Assembly (NCBI RefSeq): GCF_000721105.1
Contig: NZ_JOEV01000030.1
Coordinates: 92,905-156,904, forward strand
Direction: 5' to 3'
DNA from: Streptomyces cellulosae
GTDB lineage: Bacteria > Actinomycetota > Actinomycetes > Streptomycetales > Streptomycetaceae
DNA: 64,000 nt
The translations under genes were made by a program, and so were the position numbers. How positions within the stretch are numbered: position 1 is the first letter of the stretch; every line of letters starts with the position of its first letter. This document shows, piece by piece, positions 9,133-16,908 of this stretch. The notes beneath the pieces are model-generated. The model did no database searches. It worked only from the letters and a program-made list of their open reading frames with translations, and had not been told where the DNA came from.

Positions 9133-10092
9133 ATGCCCGCGAAGGGTAAGCACCGCCGTCCGAAGACCCAGCGCTTCGCCCGTTCCATAGCCGTCGCCGG
9201 AACCGGCGGCGCCGCACTCGCCCTGCCGCTTCTCGGGGCCACCGGCGCCCATGCCGCGAGTGCCCAGTCCGTTTCGGACAATGCCTCCCAGTCGTCTCTT
9301 CCGGGCGTCGCGAAGAAGTCGGTGACCGAAAAGGCGGTGGCCGAAAGGGCGGCTTCCGTGCGGGGTTCGGATGTGAGGACCTATTCCGTGCGGGCCGGCG
9401 ACTACCTCGCCAAGATCGCCGACGAGCAGAATGTCAGCGGTGGCTGGCACCGGCTCTACGACGACAACCGCCAGGCCGTCGGCGACGACCCGTCGCTGAT
9501 CCACCCCGGCCTCAAGCTCACGATCGGCAAGAAGGCCGCGGCGGGCACCACGACGCCGGAGTCGTCCTCGAAGGAGTCGGGTTCGTCCGCCTCTTCGCCC
9601 AAGTCGTCCTCGTCGTCGAAGTCGTCCTCGTCGCAGAAGTCGACGGAGGCCTCCCAGAGCGCGGAGACCACCAGCACCGCCGGCGGCTTCACCCTCCCGG
9701 TCTCCGGCGCCACCATCGGCACCCCCTACCACATGGCGGGCAGCATGTGGTCCAGCGGCTACCACACCGGGGTCGACTTCGTGGTCCCGACCGGCACCTC
9801 GCTCAAGGCCGTCGGCGCGGGCACGGTCGTCTCGGCGGGCTGGGGCGGCGCGTACGGCAACCAGGTCGTCATCAGGCTGGCCGACGGCTACTACGCGCAG
9901 TACGCGCACCTGTCCTCGCTCTCCGTCTCGAGCGGGCAGAGCGTGTCCGAGGGCCAGCAGATCGGCCTCTCCGGCGCGACCGGCAACGTGACCGGACCGC
10001 ACCTGCACTTCGAGATCCGCACCACGCCGGACTACGGCTCCGACGTCGACCCGGTCGCCTACCTCCGCACGAAGGGCGTCTCGGTCGGCTGA
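9133..10092 (+). CDS. Secreted LysM-M23 peptidoglycan endopeptidase
   Basis: A 319-residue exported wall hydrolase. Residues 1-42 are a long signal peptide (RR near residues 8-15, hydrophobic core, cleavage after A-H-A-A). A LysM domain (~80-130; YSVRAGDYLAKIADEQNV, NPSL-like LIHPGLKLTIG) binds peptidoglycan. A Ser/Lys-rich linker (~140-175) leads to an M23/LytM domain with zinc ligands in HTGVDFVVPTGT (HxxxD) and HLHFEIR (HxH). The product cleaves peptide cross-links during growth or spore germination. It starts after GGAGAGGAA under the c-di-AMP riboswitch and ends in a strong terminator. Confidence 0.95.
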   Translation: MPAKGKHRRPKTQRFARSIAVAGTGGAALALPLLGATGAHAASAQSVSDNASQSSLPGVAKKSVTEKAVAERAASVRGSDVRTYSVRAGDYLAKIADEQNVSGGWHRLYDDNRQAVGDDPSLIHPGLKLTIGKKAAAGTTTPESSSKESGSSASSPKSSSSSKSSSSQKSTEASQSAETTSTAGGFTLPVSGATIGTPYHMAGSMWSSGYHTGVDFVVPTGTSLKAVGAGTVVSAGWGGAYGNQVVIRLADGYYAQYAHLSSLSVSSGQSVSEGQQIGLSGATGNVTGPHLHFEIRTTPDYGSDVDPVAYLRTKGVSVG

Positions 10093-10122
10093 CGCCCCGC
10101 AGACCACCTGCCTGACACGCTG

Positions 10123-10160
10123 CCGAAGGCCGGACCCCGATCCCCGGGTCCGGCCTTCGG
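10123..10160 (+). terminator. Terminator after the M23 gene
   Basis: A perfect 15-bp stem (CCGAAGGCCGGACCC pairing with GGGTCCGGCCTTCGG) with an 8-base loop lies 30 bp after the stop. It has no strong T-tract, as is usual in Streptomyces. Confidence 0.85.
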
Positions 10161-10281
10161 TGTGTCCGGGGACAGGCGGAGTTCCTGTCCCGTTCGTGAT
10201 CACCGCATTGCGGTCCTGTGGCGGGGGTGACCGAGGTGTCGACAGTGCGGGGTCGGTGGGGCCACAGTGAACTCCGTTGTG

Positions 10282-10297
10282 GGGCAAGCGCTTTCTC
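10282..10297 (+). promoter_or_regulatory. LacI-type operator
   Basis: GGGCAAGCGCTTTCTCC is centred on the palindrome AAGCGCTT (10286-10293), the core of many actinobacterial LacI/GalR sugar-regulator sites. It lies about 55 bp before the start of the Tat-exported protein gene, a fitting place for sugar-responsive repression. The regulator is not in the window. Confidence 0.5.
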
Positions 10298-10350
10298 CCG
10301 CTGACGTCCCCAACCCTCGATCACCGCCACTCCCGAAGGAGCCGCTTCCC

Positions 10351-11067
10351 GTGACGACCACGCGCAGAGCGTTCGGAGCCCTGGCCGCCGGTGCCGCCCT
10401 CACGGCCCTCGCCCCCGCGGCCACCGCGAGCGCCTCGCCCCGCCACCGCCGCCTGATCGCCCATGACGACTTCCGCCACGGCCTCGGACAGTGGGCCGTG
10501 GAACTCGAGCAGGGCGGCACCGTCAGCGCCTCGAAGGGGACCCTGGAGATCGACGTGCCCGCCGGGGCGACGGTCTGGTTCAGGAAGCGGCTCGAAGGAC
10601 CGTACGTCCTGGAGTACACCGCCACACCGGTGTCTCGGGGCGGCGTCAACGACCGCGTGTCCGACCTCAACAACTTCTGGAACGCCCTCGACGTCCGCTC
10701 CCCGGACGACCTGTTCGCCACCGCGCGGGGCGGCGCACTCGCGGAGTACGACTACCTCAAGACGTACTACGTCGGTTACGGCGCCAACACCAACACCACG
10801 ACCCGGCTGCGCCGCTATGTCGGCGAGCCCGGCGTCCGGCCGCTCGTCTACGACTACCCGGAGCCGCTGCTCGTGGCCAACCGGCCGAACCGGGTGCGGA
10901 TCGTCTCCGACGGTTCGACGGTGCGATGGTGGAACAACGGACGGCTGGTGTTCGACTACCGGGACCCGCAGCCGTACACCGGTGGACACTTCGCCTTCCG
11001 GACCACCTGGAGCCACTTCCGGATCGCCGGGTTCCGGGTGTGGCGGTCGAAGCTTCAACAGCGCTGA
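10351..11067 (+). CDS. Tat-exported DUF6250-type protein
   Basis: A 238-residue protein from GTG at 10351, preceded by GAAGGAG. The N-terminus VTTTRRAFGALAAGAALTAL is a twin-arginine signal with cleavage near A-S-A. The rest is a beta-rich, concanavalin-like domain with YVLEYTATPVS, DLNNFWNALD, TTTRLRRYV, LLVANRPNRVRIVSDG and HFAFRTTWSHFRIAGFRVW. It resembles DUF6250/YesU-like proteins that occur with polysaccharide (for example rhamnogalacturonan) breakdown genes. No catalytic residue can be named. The LacI-type operator upstream suggests control by a sugar, consistent with a carbohydrate-active role. Confidence 0.75.
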   Translation: MTTTRRAFGALAAGAALTALAPAATASASPRHRRLIAHDDFRHGLGQWAVELEQGGTVSASKGTLEIDVPAGATVWFRKRLEGPYVLEYTATPVSRGGVNDRVSDLNNFWNALDVRSPDDLFATARGGALAEYDYLKTYYVGYGANTNTTTRLRRYVGEPGVRPLVYDYPEPLLVANRPNRVRIVSDGSTVRWWNNGRLVFDYRDPQPYTGGHFAFRTTWSHFRIAGFRVWRSKLQQR

Positions 11068-11179
11068 CGAGAAGGCTATTCCTGGTTTGACCAACCCTTG
11101 GACAGTGGCTTATATCACCGCTCGTCAACCCCTTCCTACGGTCGCGTAGCTCACATCCGAAGGGGAATCATGGGCCGAT

Positions 11180-11998
11180 GTGGCAGACGATTCGAAGAGT
11201 GACAACACATCAGTGATCGGGTCGTACGTGGCGGTGGGGGACAGCTTCACCGAGGGCGTCGGCGACCCCGGGCCCGACGGGGCGTTCGTCGGCTGGGCCG
11301 ACCGGTTCGCGGTACTGCTCGCGGACCGCCGGCCCGAGGGCGACTTCACCTACACGAACCTCGCCGTGCGCGGGAAACTGCTCGACCAGATCGTCGCGGA
11401 CCAACTGCCGCAGGCCGTGGCACTCGCGCCGGACCTGGTCTCCTTCTGCGCCGGCGGCAACGACATCATCCGTCCCGGCACCGACCCCGACGAGGTCGCC
11501 GAGCGCTTCGAGCGGGCCGTCGCCCGGCTTGCCGCCGTCGCCGGCACCGTGATGGTGACGACCGGCTTCGACACCCGGGGCGTCCCCGTCCTCAAGCATC
11601 TGCGCGGCAAGATCGCCACGTACAACGGGCATGTGCGGGCCATCGCCGACCGGTACGGCTGTCCCGTTCTCGACCTGTGGTCCCTGAAGTCCGTCCAGGA
11701 CCGCCGTGCCTGGGACGGCGACCGGCTCCACCTCTCGCCCGAGGGTCACACGCGCGTGGCGCTGCGCGCGGGCCAGGCCCTCGGCCTGAAGATCCCGGCC
11801 GACCCGGAGCAGCCCTGGCCGCCGCTCCCGCCGCGCGGCACCCTGGAGATCCGGCGCGACGACGTGCACTGGGCGCGCGAGTACCTGGTGCCGTGGATCG
11901 GGCGCCGGCTGCGGGGGGAGTCGTCGGGGGACCATGTGACCGCCAAGGGCACGCTGTCACCGGACGACATCAAGACCCGGATCGCCTCGGTGGCCTGA
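11180..11998 (+). CDS. SGNH/GDSL hydrolase
   Basis: A 272-residue esterase/lipase-like hydrolase. The catalytic serine is in block I (YVAVGDSFTEG, ~residue 20), the oxyanion Asn in GGNDIIRPG (block III), and the Asp/His pair in DRLHLSPEGH (block V). It lacks a signal peptide or membrane segment, so it is probably cytoplasmic. The C-terminal 80 residues after the domain carry a basic, Trp-containing extension (WAREYLVPWIGRRLRG) of unknown role. It starts with GTG; AAGGGG is 14 bases upstream. Substrate unknown. Confidence 0.9.
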   Translation: MADDSKSDNTSVIGSYVAVGDSFTEGVGDPGPDGAFVGWADRFAVLLADRRPEGDFTYTNLAVRGKLLDQIVADQLPQAVALAPDLVSFCAGGNDIIRPGTDPDEVAERFERAVARLAAVAGTVMVTTGFDTRGVPVLKHLRGKIATYNGHVRAIADRYGCPVLDLWSLKSVQDRRAWDGDRLHLSPEGHTRVALRAGQALGLKIPADPEQPWPPLPPRGTLEIRRDDVHWAREYLVPWIGRRLRGESSGDHVTAKGTLSPDDIKTRIASVA

Positions 11999-12082
11999 GG
12001 GCGTGTGGGGGGACTCGACGGCGCGTGGGTGCCCGGTGTGTTCCGCCCCGAGGGTCGGCGGGCGGGCGCCGGGCACTGAGCG

Positions 12083-12703
12083 TCACGGCTCCCGGGCCGT
12101 CAACGTCTCGCGGGTCAGCCCCAGTTCCCGGGCCAGCGCCTCGTCCACCCACTCCTGCGCCCGCGCGCGCGGGACCGCACCCGCGTACGACGTGAGTTGT
12201 ACGGCGAGACCGTCGAGCAGGGCGGTGAGGCGCAAGGCCGTGCCCATCGGGTCCGGGCAGCGGAACTCCCCCGCGGCCACGCCCTCGGTGATCACCTCGG
12301 CGAGCGCCGTCTTCCACTGCTTGTCGAGATCCCGCGTGACCGACTGCAGCGCGGGCTCGCGCAGCGCCGCCGCCCAGCCCTCGATCCACAGCCGCCAGCC
12401 CTTGGCCTGGCCGGTCGGGGCGTACCAGCGCACCGCCGCGCGCAGCCGGCGCAGGGCCGTGGTGCGGCGGCCGAGCAGCTTGCGCAACCGGGCGAGGTCC
12501 TCCTCCGCGGCGTGGGTGAACGCGGCGGCGACCAGCTTCTCCTTCGTCGAGAAGTGGTAGAGCACCAGCGCGTTGCTCACACCGAGCGCCGAGGCCACGT
12601 CGGCGATCCTGACCGCCACGACACCCCGAACCTCGATCTGCTCGACGGCGGCCCGCAGCAATTCCTCGCGCCGCTCCGTCACGCTCAACCGCACCCGTGC
12701 CAC
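12083..12703 (-). CDS. TetR-family regulator (BetI-like C-terminus)
   Basis: A 206-residue repressor. The N-terminal HTH (~10-55) reads RREELLRAAVEQIEVRGVVA, then IADVASALGVSNALVLYHF and STKEKLVAAAF. The C-terminal half matches the BetI-type ligand domain. It is the last gene of a minus-strand operon after the dehydrogenase and a 108-residue protein, with gaps of 27 and 9 bp, so it may control that operon. An inverted repeat at 14381-14417 between the operon and the divergent hydrolase gene is a candidate operator. GTG start. Confidence 0.88.
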   Translation of the reverse strand: MARVRLSVTERREELLRAAVEQIEVRGVVAVRIADVASALGVSNALVLYHFSTKEKLVAAAFTHAAEEDLARLRKLLGRRTTALRRLRAAVRWYAPTGQAKGWRLWIEGWAAALREPALQSVTRDLDKQWKTALAEVITEGVAAGEFRCPDPMGTALRLTALLDGLAVQLTSYAGAVPRARAQEWVDEALARELGLTRETLTAREP

Positions 12704-12712
12704 GCGGCCACC

Positions 12713-13039
12713 CTATGGCGTCGCCGCTGAGGGCGCCGGGTGAGGGCGCTGGTCCACCAGTTCCACGCGGTGGAGGTCGGCCCGTGCGATCGCCGCCTCG
12801 CGCTCAGCGACCGACGAGGTGCGTCGCGGGTCGGCCGTGAAGCCCTCGTAGCCGGCTTGCGAGGCGAACTCGATCAGCTGGATCTCGTCCGGGCCGGACC
12901 CGGCGTCCACGGTACGGGCACGCTGCAGCAGCCGGCCGTCGTGGTCGCCCAGTAGCGCCAGGACCTTGTCCTCGTAGGCGGCCAGGGCCTCGCCGGCTCC
13001 GGGGCGGGCCCACAACAGAACGCACAGCTGAACGGTCAC
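12713..13039 (-). CDS. Small alpha/beta protein, DUF1330/monooxygenase-barrel-like
   Basis: A 108-residue protein starting at GTG 13039 (MTVQLCVLLWARPGAGEALA). The pattern of an N-terminal strand, a helix with AAYEDKVLALLGDHDGRLL and the late IQLIEFASQAGYEGFTAD strand-helix resembles dimeric alpha-beta barrel proteins such as DUF1330 or antibiotic-monooxygenase-like folds. No catalytic residues can be assigned. It lies between the dehydrogenase and TetR genes and is likely co-transcribed with both. Confidence 0.6.
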   Translation of the reverse strand: MTVQLCVLLWARPGAGEALAAYEDKVLALLGDHDGRLLQRARTVDAGSGPDEIQLIEFASQAGYEGFTADPRRTSSVAEREAAIARADLHRVELVDQRPHPAPSAATP

Positions 13040-13066
13040 AGCGCCCGACCCTATCGGCGACCGCCC

Positions 13067-14245
13067 TCACCGGTACCACCCGAACCGCTCCGCGATCACC
13101 GGCAGCCGGTCGGCGACGAGGGCGTGCGCGGCCGCCCTCGGGGTCGTCCCGTCCGCACGCGCGCGGGCCAGCATCTGCTCGACCAGGGCGCGCATCGAGC
13201 GCCGGGTGTGGGTGAACGCCTCGTCGGCGTCGGGGCCGATGTCGCCGAAGAGGGTCCACCACCACCAGGCGTTGGTCCCGGAGTTGACGACGACGTCCGG
13301 CAGAACCGTCACCCCGCGCGCGGTCAGCAGTTCCTCCGCCTCAGGGAGGACCGGCATGTTCGCCGCCTCGACGATCCAGCGCGCGGTGATCCGCTCCTGG
13401 TTCACGGTGTCGACGGCGTACGAGACGGCCGCGGGCACCAGCACCTCGGCGTCCACCGCCGGCCAGGCGTCACCTGGCAGCTCGAGATCGCCGGGGCGCA
13501 GGACGGCACGGTCGACGGTCCCGTAGGCGTCCCGTGCGGCGAGCAGCGCCTCGACGTCGAGACCGTCCGGGTTGGAGATCGTGCCCTTGATGTCGGCCAC
13601 GGCCACCACCGTGAGTCCCGCGCGCGTGAGGAACCGCGCGGTGGCGCCGCCCATGGTGCCCAGGCCCTGCACGACGACCCGCGTCCCCGCGTACGGCACG
13701 CCGGCGAGGTCCAGGGCGGTCAGGGTCGACTCCGCGACCCCACAGCCGCCGACCAGTCCGTCCAGCCCGATCCCGTCCACCTCGACCGCGAACGCGTCGG
13801 CGAGCCGCCGCCGGGCCGCCGCCTCGTCGTCGAGCAACGGAAACACGGCCTGAATCGACGACACGAGCCCCGCCTCGGCCGCCGCCCGGTCCACCAGGTC
13901 CTGGGTGAGACCGAGGTCCTCGCCGGTGGTCCAGAGGCTCTCGATGTACGGGCGCACGGCCCGCAGGTACCGGACCAGGAGCTCGTACGCCCCCGGGTCC
14001 CGGGGATCGCAGTCGATACCCCCTTTGGCACCCCCCAGGGGGACGTAGCGGCCCTCGGGGTTGTAGTGCAGCGCCTCCTTCATGGTCATCCCGCGCGCGA
14101 GAGAGGCGACCTCGTCCAGGGTGCAGCCCGGGCGCATCCGCAGTCCGCCGCTGCAGACACCGCGCACCAGCTGGTCGACGACCAGGAAGCCCCGGCGTCC
14201 GGTGACGTGATCGGTCCAGGTGAGCGACATCAGAGGGGTGGTCAC
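13067..14245 (-). CDS. Glu/Leu/Phe/Val dehydrogenase family protein
   Basis: A 392-residue NAD(P)-dependent amino-acid dehydrogenase. It starts at GTG 14245, chosen because GAGGAG lies just upstream. The catalytic lysine region is YVPLGGAKGGIDCDP, preceded by ARGMTMKEALHYNPEG. The Rossmann part has VVVQGLGTMGGATARFLTRAG and the family's WIVEAANMPVLPEAEELL and VVVNSGTNAWWWW. The protein is slightly shorter than hexameric Glu dehydrogenases and substrate cannot be read off. It heads the operon with the 108-residue protein and TetR gene, divergent from an MBL-fold hydrolase gene. Confidence 0.88.
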   Translation of the reverse strand: MTTPLMSLTWTDHVTGRRGFLVVDQLVRGVCSGGLRMRPGCTLDEVASLARGMTMKEALHYNPEGRYVPLGGAKGGIDCDPRDPGAYELLVRYLRAVRPYIESLWTTGEDLGLTQDLVDRAAAEAGLVSSIQAVFPLLDDEAAARRRLADAFAVEVDGIGLDGLVGGCGVAESTLTALDLAGVPYAGTRVVVQGLGTMGGATARFLTRAGLTVVAVADIKGTISNPDGLDVEALLAARDAYGTVDRAVLRPGDLELPGDAWPAVDAEVLVPAAVSYAVDTVNQERITARWIVEAANMPVLPEAEELLTARGVTVLPDVVVNSGTNAWWWWTLFGDIGPDADEAFTHTRRSMRALVEQMLARARADGTTPRAAAHALVADRLPVIAERFGWYR

Positions 14246-14380
14246 GGGGCTCCTCGGGAACGACCAGCCCGGCTGCGGGAACCTCGCCGACGGGTGGTCG
14301 CTGAGTACTGAACGGTGGGTGAGTATCCGGACGGAGATCACGATCTGTCAACGTGGAAGAAGACCGGTGGTCGCAGCGTT

Positions 14381-14417
14381 GTCGGTGAGGCGGACCATAA
14401 TGGAACGCCTCACCGAC
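14381..14417 (+). promoter_or_regulatory. 12-bp inverted repeat between divergent genes
   Basis: GTCGGTGAGGCG at 14381-14392 is perfectly repeated in inverse at 14406-14417 (CGCCTCACCGAC) around a 13-bp AT-rich centre that includes CATAAT, a possible -10 element. It lies between the gdh and MBL-fold starts, the natural place for an operator of the TetR protein encoded in the gdh operon. A transcript hairpin is the alternative reading. Confidence 0.5.
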
Positions 14418-14435
14418 TCCACCTGGAGGTACACC

Positions 14436-15644
14436 GTGACCGGTTTCCGTTCCCCGAGCTCCGGGCTCCGTGCGCTGCGGCCCGCGGCTTTCGGCGCGGA
14501 TCCGAGCGGTGAGCGCATGGCGCGCATCCGCCGGTCGCCGCACTTCAAGGACGGGGTCTTCCAGAACCCCGGAGGGACCACCGGCACCCGGCCCTCCGGT
14601 TCGACGGTGGAGTTCGCGAAGCTCTACTTCGACAAGGAGCAACGCGCCCGCCGCGCCCCCGAGGGCACGGTGCCCGTGCATCCCACCACGCTCGCCGACA
14701 TCGCCAGACCCCCCGCCACCGGGCTGCGGCTGACCTGGATGGGCCACTCCAGTGTGCTTGCCGAGATCGACGGACAGCGCGTGCTCTTCGACCCGGTCTG
14801 GGGCGAGCGCTGCTCCCCGTTCTCCTTCGCCGGACCCAAGCGGCTGCACCCGGTGCCGCTGCCGCTGGCCGCACTGGGCCCGGTCGACGTCGTCGTGATC
14901 TCGCACGATCACTACGACCATCTGGACCTGCCCACGATCAAGGCCCTGGCCGGCACGGACACGCAGTTCGCCGTGCCTCTGGGTGTCGGCGCCCACCTGG
15001 AGCACTGGGGCGTGTCCGCCGACCGGCTGCGCGAGCTGGACTGGGGTGAGGCCACCAAGGTCGGCGGCCTCACGCTGACCGCCACCCCGGCCCGCCACTT
15101 CTGCGGCCGCGGTCTGCGCAACACCCAGCACACCCTGTGGGCCTCCTGGGTCGTCGCCGGGGACGAGCACCGGATCTACCACAGCGGCGACACCGGCTAC
15201 TTCGAGGGCTTCCGGGACATCGGCGCCGAGCACGGCCCGTTCGACGCCACGATGATCCAGATCGGCGCCTACAGCGACTTCTGGCCGGACATCCACATGA
15301 CCCCCGAGGAGGGCATGCGCGCCCACCTCGACCTCCAGGGCGGACAGCCGCACGGCGTGATGATGCCGATCCACTGGGGGACCTTCAACCTCGCGACGCA
15401 CGCGTGGTCGGAGCCCGGTGAGTGGACGCTGGCCGCGGCCGGCGCGGTGGGGCAGTCAGCAGCAGTCCCCGTTCCGGGCCAGCCCTTCGAGCCTGCCGGA
15501 GACCTGCCCACGCGTCCCTGGTGGCGGGATGTGTCGCAGCCACTGAACCGCACGTGGCCCGTTCCGAAGATCACGGAGATCACGACGCCCGAGGTCACGC
15601 CGGAAGCGACTCGTGACGACCTCGACCTGGTCGCCGAGGGCTGA
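14436..15644 (+). CDS. MBL-fold metal-dependent hydrolase (NAPE-PLD/RomA-like)
   Basis: A 402-residue metallo-beta-lactamase-fold hydrolase from GTG at 14436, six bases after GGAGG. The N-terminus (MARIRRSPHFKDGVFQNP) is typical of this group. Metal ligands are in VVISHDHYDHLDLP (HxHxDH), with further ligands expected at ARHFCGRG, YHSGDTGY and PIHWGTF. Family members include N-acyl-phosphatidylethanolamine phospholipase D-like enzymes; the bacterial substrate is unknown. The protein has no signal peptide. It is divergent from gdh over a 190-bp region holding the inverted repeat. Confidence 0.9.
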   Translation: MTGFRSPSSGLRALRPAAFGADPSGERMARIRRSPHFKDGVFQNPGGTTGTRPSGSTVEFAKLYFDKEQRARRAPEGTVPVHPTTLADIARPPATGLRLTWMGHSSVLAEIDGQRVLFDPVWGERCSPFSFAGPKRLHPVPLPLAALGPVDVVVISHDHYDHLDLPTIKALAGTDTQFAVPLGVGAHLEHWGVSADRLRELDWGEATKVGGLTLTATPARHFCGRGLRNTQHTLWASWVVAGDEHRIYHSGDTGYFEGFRDIGAEHGPFDATMIQIGAYSDFWPDIHMTPEEGMRAHLDLQGGQPHGVMMPIHWGTFNLATHAWSEPGEWTLAAAGAVGQSAAVPVPGQPFEPAGDLPTRPWWRDVSQPLNRTWPVPKITEITTPEVTPEATRDDLDLVAEG

Positions 15645-16031
15645 CCGTGGACGGGCTGAGGCGCGTGACGGAAGTCCTGGCAGCCATGCCGGAGGCCGAG
15701 CGAGAGCAGGTGTCCCGGGGCTCATGGATGGGCCGCCGCGTCGGCAGGGCCAGGAACGGGCGTCGGAGTTCCGGCTGTTGCCCTCCGCCTGCCGTACAGG
15801 CACGAGTGTGCGCGTGACCCCGGGCGCTCGCCGAAGGCCCGGGCGACGCCGGGACGGCGAAAAACTTGGTGTGCCCGGCCGTAGAAACCGGGTAACGTCT
15901 GGGTCATGTTCTTCCAGATGCCGATTCACGAGTGAGAGCGTGATGGGCTCCTGCTGACGTCCGTCGACGTCGCCGTGCCCGTTCCCCACCGATGAATCTG
16001 TAGATCACTTCACAACATTCCGGGAGAACCC
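15645..16031. other. Intergenic stretch without a supported gene
   Basis: Short frames occur (for example 15647-15817, 56 codons, plus strand) but lack a ribosome site and look non-coding. The last ~100 bp probably hold the promoter of the DUF6243 gene. Confidence 0.4.
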
Positions 16032-16241
16032 GTGAGTAAGAACATCAACAACCCCGTGGGTATGGGCGGCGGGCAGCGCAAGAAGCTGTCCCGCGCCGAA
16101 CGGCAGAACAACGGTCCGCACCGCAACCTCGACCGCCAGGGTGCCGCCGACCAGAAGGCGGAGTTGGTGCGCAAGATGCGCGAGAAGGCAGGCACAGCCG
16201 AGGGCGCCGGACAGACGGGCGACGACACCGCACAGAGCTGA
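16032..16241 (+). CDS. DUF6243 family small protein
   Basis: A 69-residue, very hydrophilic and basic protein (GTG start after GGGAGAACCC). It begins MSKNINNPVGMGGGQRKKLS and continues with RAERQNNGPHRNLDRQGAAD, matching DUF6243, a small actinobacterial family of unknown function. It has no membrane segment or cysteine. It is monocistronic and followed by a strong terminator. Confidence 0.85.
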   Translation: MSKNINNPVGMGGGQRKKLSRAERQNNGPHRNLDRQGAADQKAELVRKMREKAGTAEGAGQTGDDTAQS

Positions 16242-16273
16242 CGCGCCGCCGCCGCAGGGCGGCACCGCACGGG

Positions 16274-16310
16274 GCAGGGCCCGGACCGCGACGCGCGGTC
16301 CGGGCCCTGC
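16274..16310 (+). terminator. Strong terminator after the DUF6243 gene
   Basis: A perfect 17-bp stem (GCAGGGCCCGGACCGCG with its complement) around the loop ACG starts 32 bp after the stop. It is among the most stable hairpins in the window and could act in both directions. Confidence 0.85.
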
Positions 16311-16525
16311 TGCCGTACCGGGCGCTGCCCGCCCCGCTCAGCTCTCGGCCGAGCACTCGCGTCCCAGCCGACCAACCGGGGCAGCCGCAGATTCAGCGGC
16401 CCCTTCACCGTCGCCACCCTGAGCCGCATCAGCAGTGTCGCCACCAGCGAGTTCCCCGCGCCCAGCCCGGGCGACACCGTCAGAAAGACTGCGCCGGGCG
16501 TCGCGGGCCAGGAAGGGACCACCAC

Positions 16526-16690
16526 ATGCCAAGGCGCGGCTCCGTGAAGTGGCTGCGCATCCACGGCAGCAGCCCCGTCGCCGACCTCGACCCGGCCACT
16601 CCGTACCGCAAGGAGACGAGCGACGACGGCGGACGCACGTGGCGTTACCAGCACGAGTCCGAGGGCGAGTTCCTGAACACACCCAGGTGA
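16526..16690 (+). CDS. Possible 54-residue hypothetical protein
   Basis: An ATG frame preceded by GGAAGGGACC. It encodes MPRRGSVKWLRIHGSSPVAD followed by LDPATPYRKETSDDGGRTWR and YQHESEGEFLNTPR. Codon third positions are G/C-biased as in real genes here. No family is recognised. It lies in a gene-poor stretch with decayed sequence on either side, so it may be a fragment of a larger lost gene. The 16311-16525 and 16691-16908 flanks contain nothing that can be supported. Confidence 0.4.
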   Translation: MPRRGSVKWLRIHGSSPVADLDPATPYRKETSDDGGRTWRYQHESEGEFLNTPR

Positions 16691-16908
16691 TGCCCACCCG
16701 TCCCCAGTCACAGTGCAACCCCAATCAGCGACAGCGCACACAAGTTGAAGCCAGATCCCACCTTCAACCTTCTGGACGCGCTGCCAAGGGGAGCAGCGGC
16801 GGTGTAGCCACGGTGTACGGCTGGGCAGGGTGACAATGCCGAATACGACGACCGCCTCTTCGCCCGGGTGGCCGAGGCCGTGGTCGCCGGCTCTGCGGTA
16901 GCGTCGCC

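Noticed and set aside
15647..15817. 56-codon plus-strand frame after the MBL-fold gene
   Set aside because: No ribosome site, overlaps conflicting frames and has an Arg-rich composition of random GC-rich DNA.
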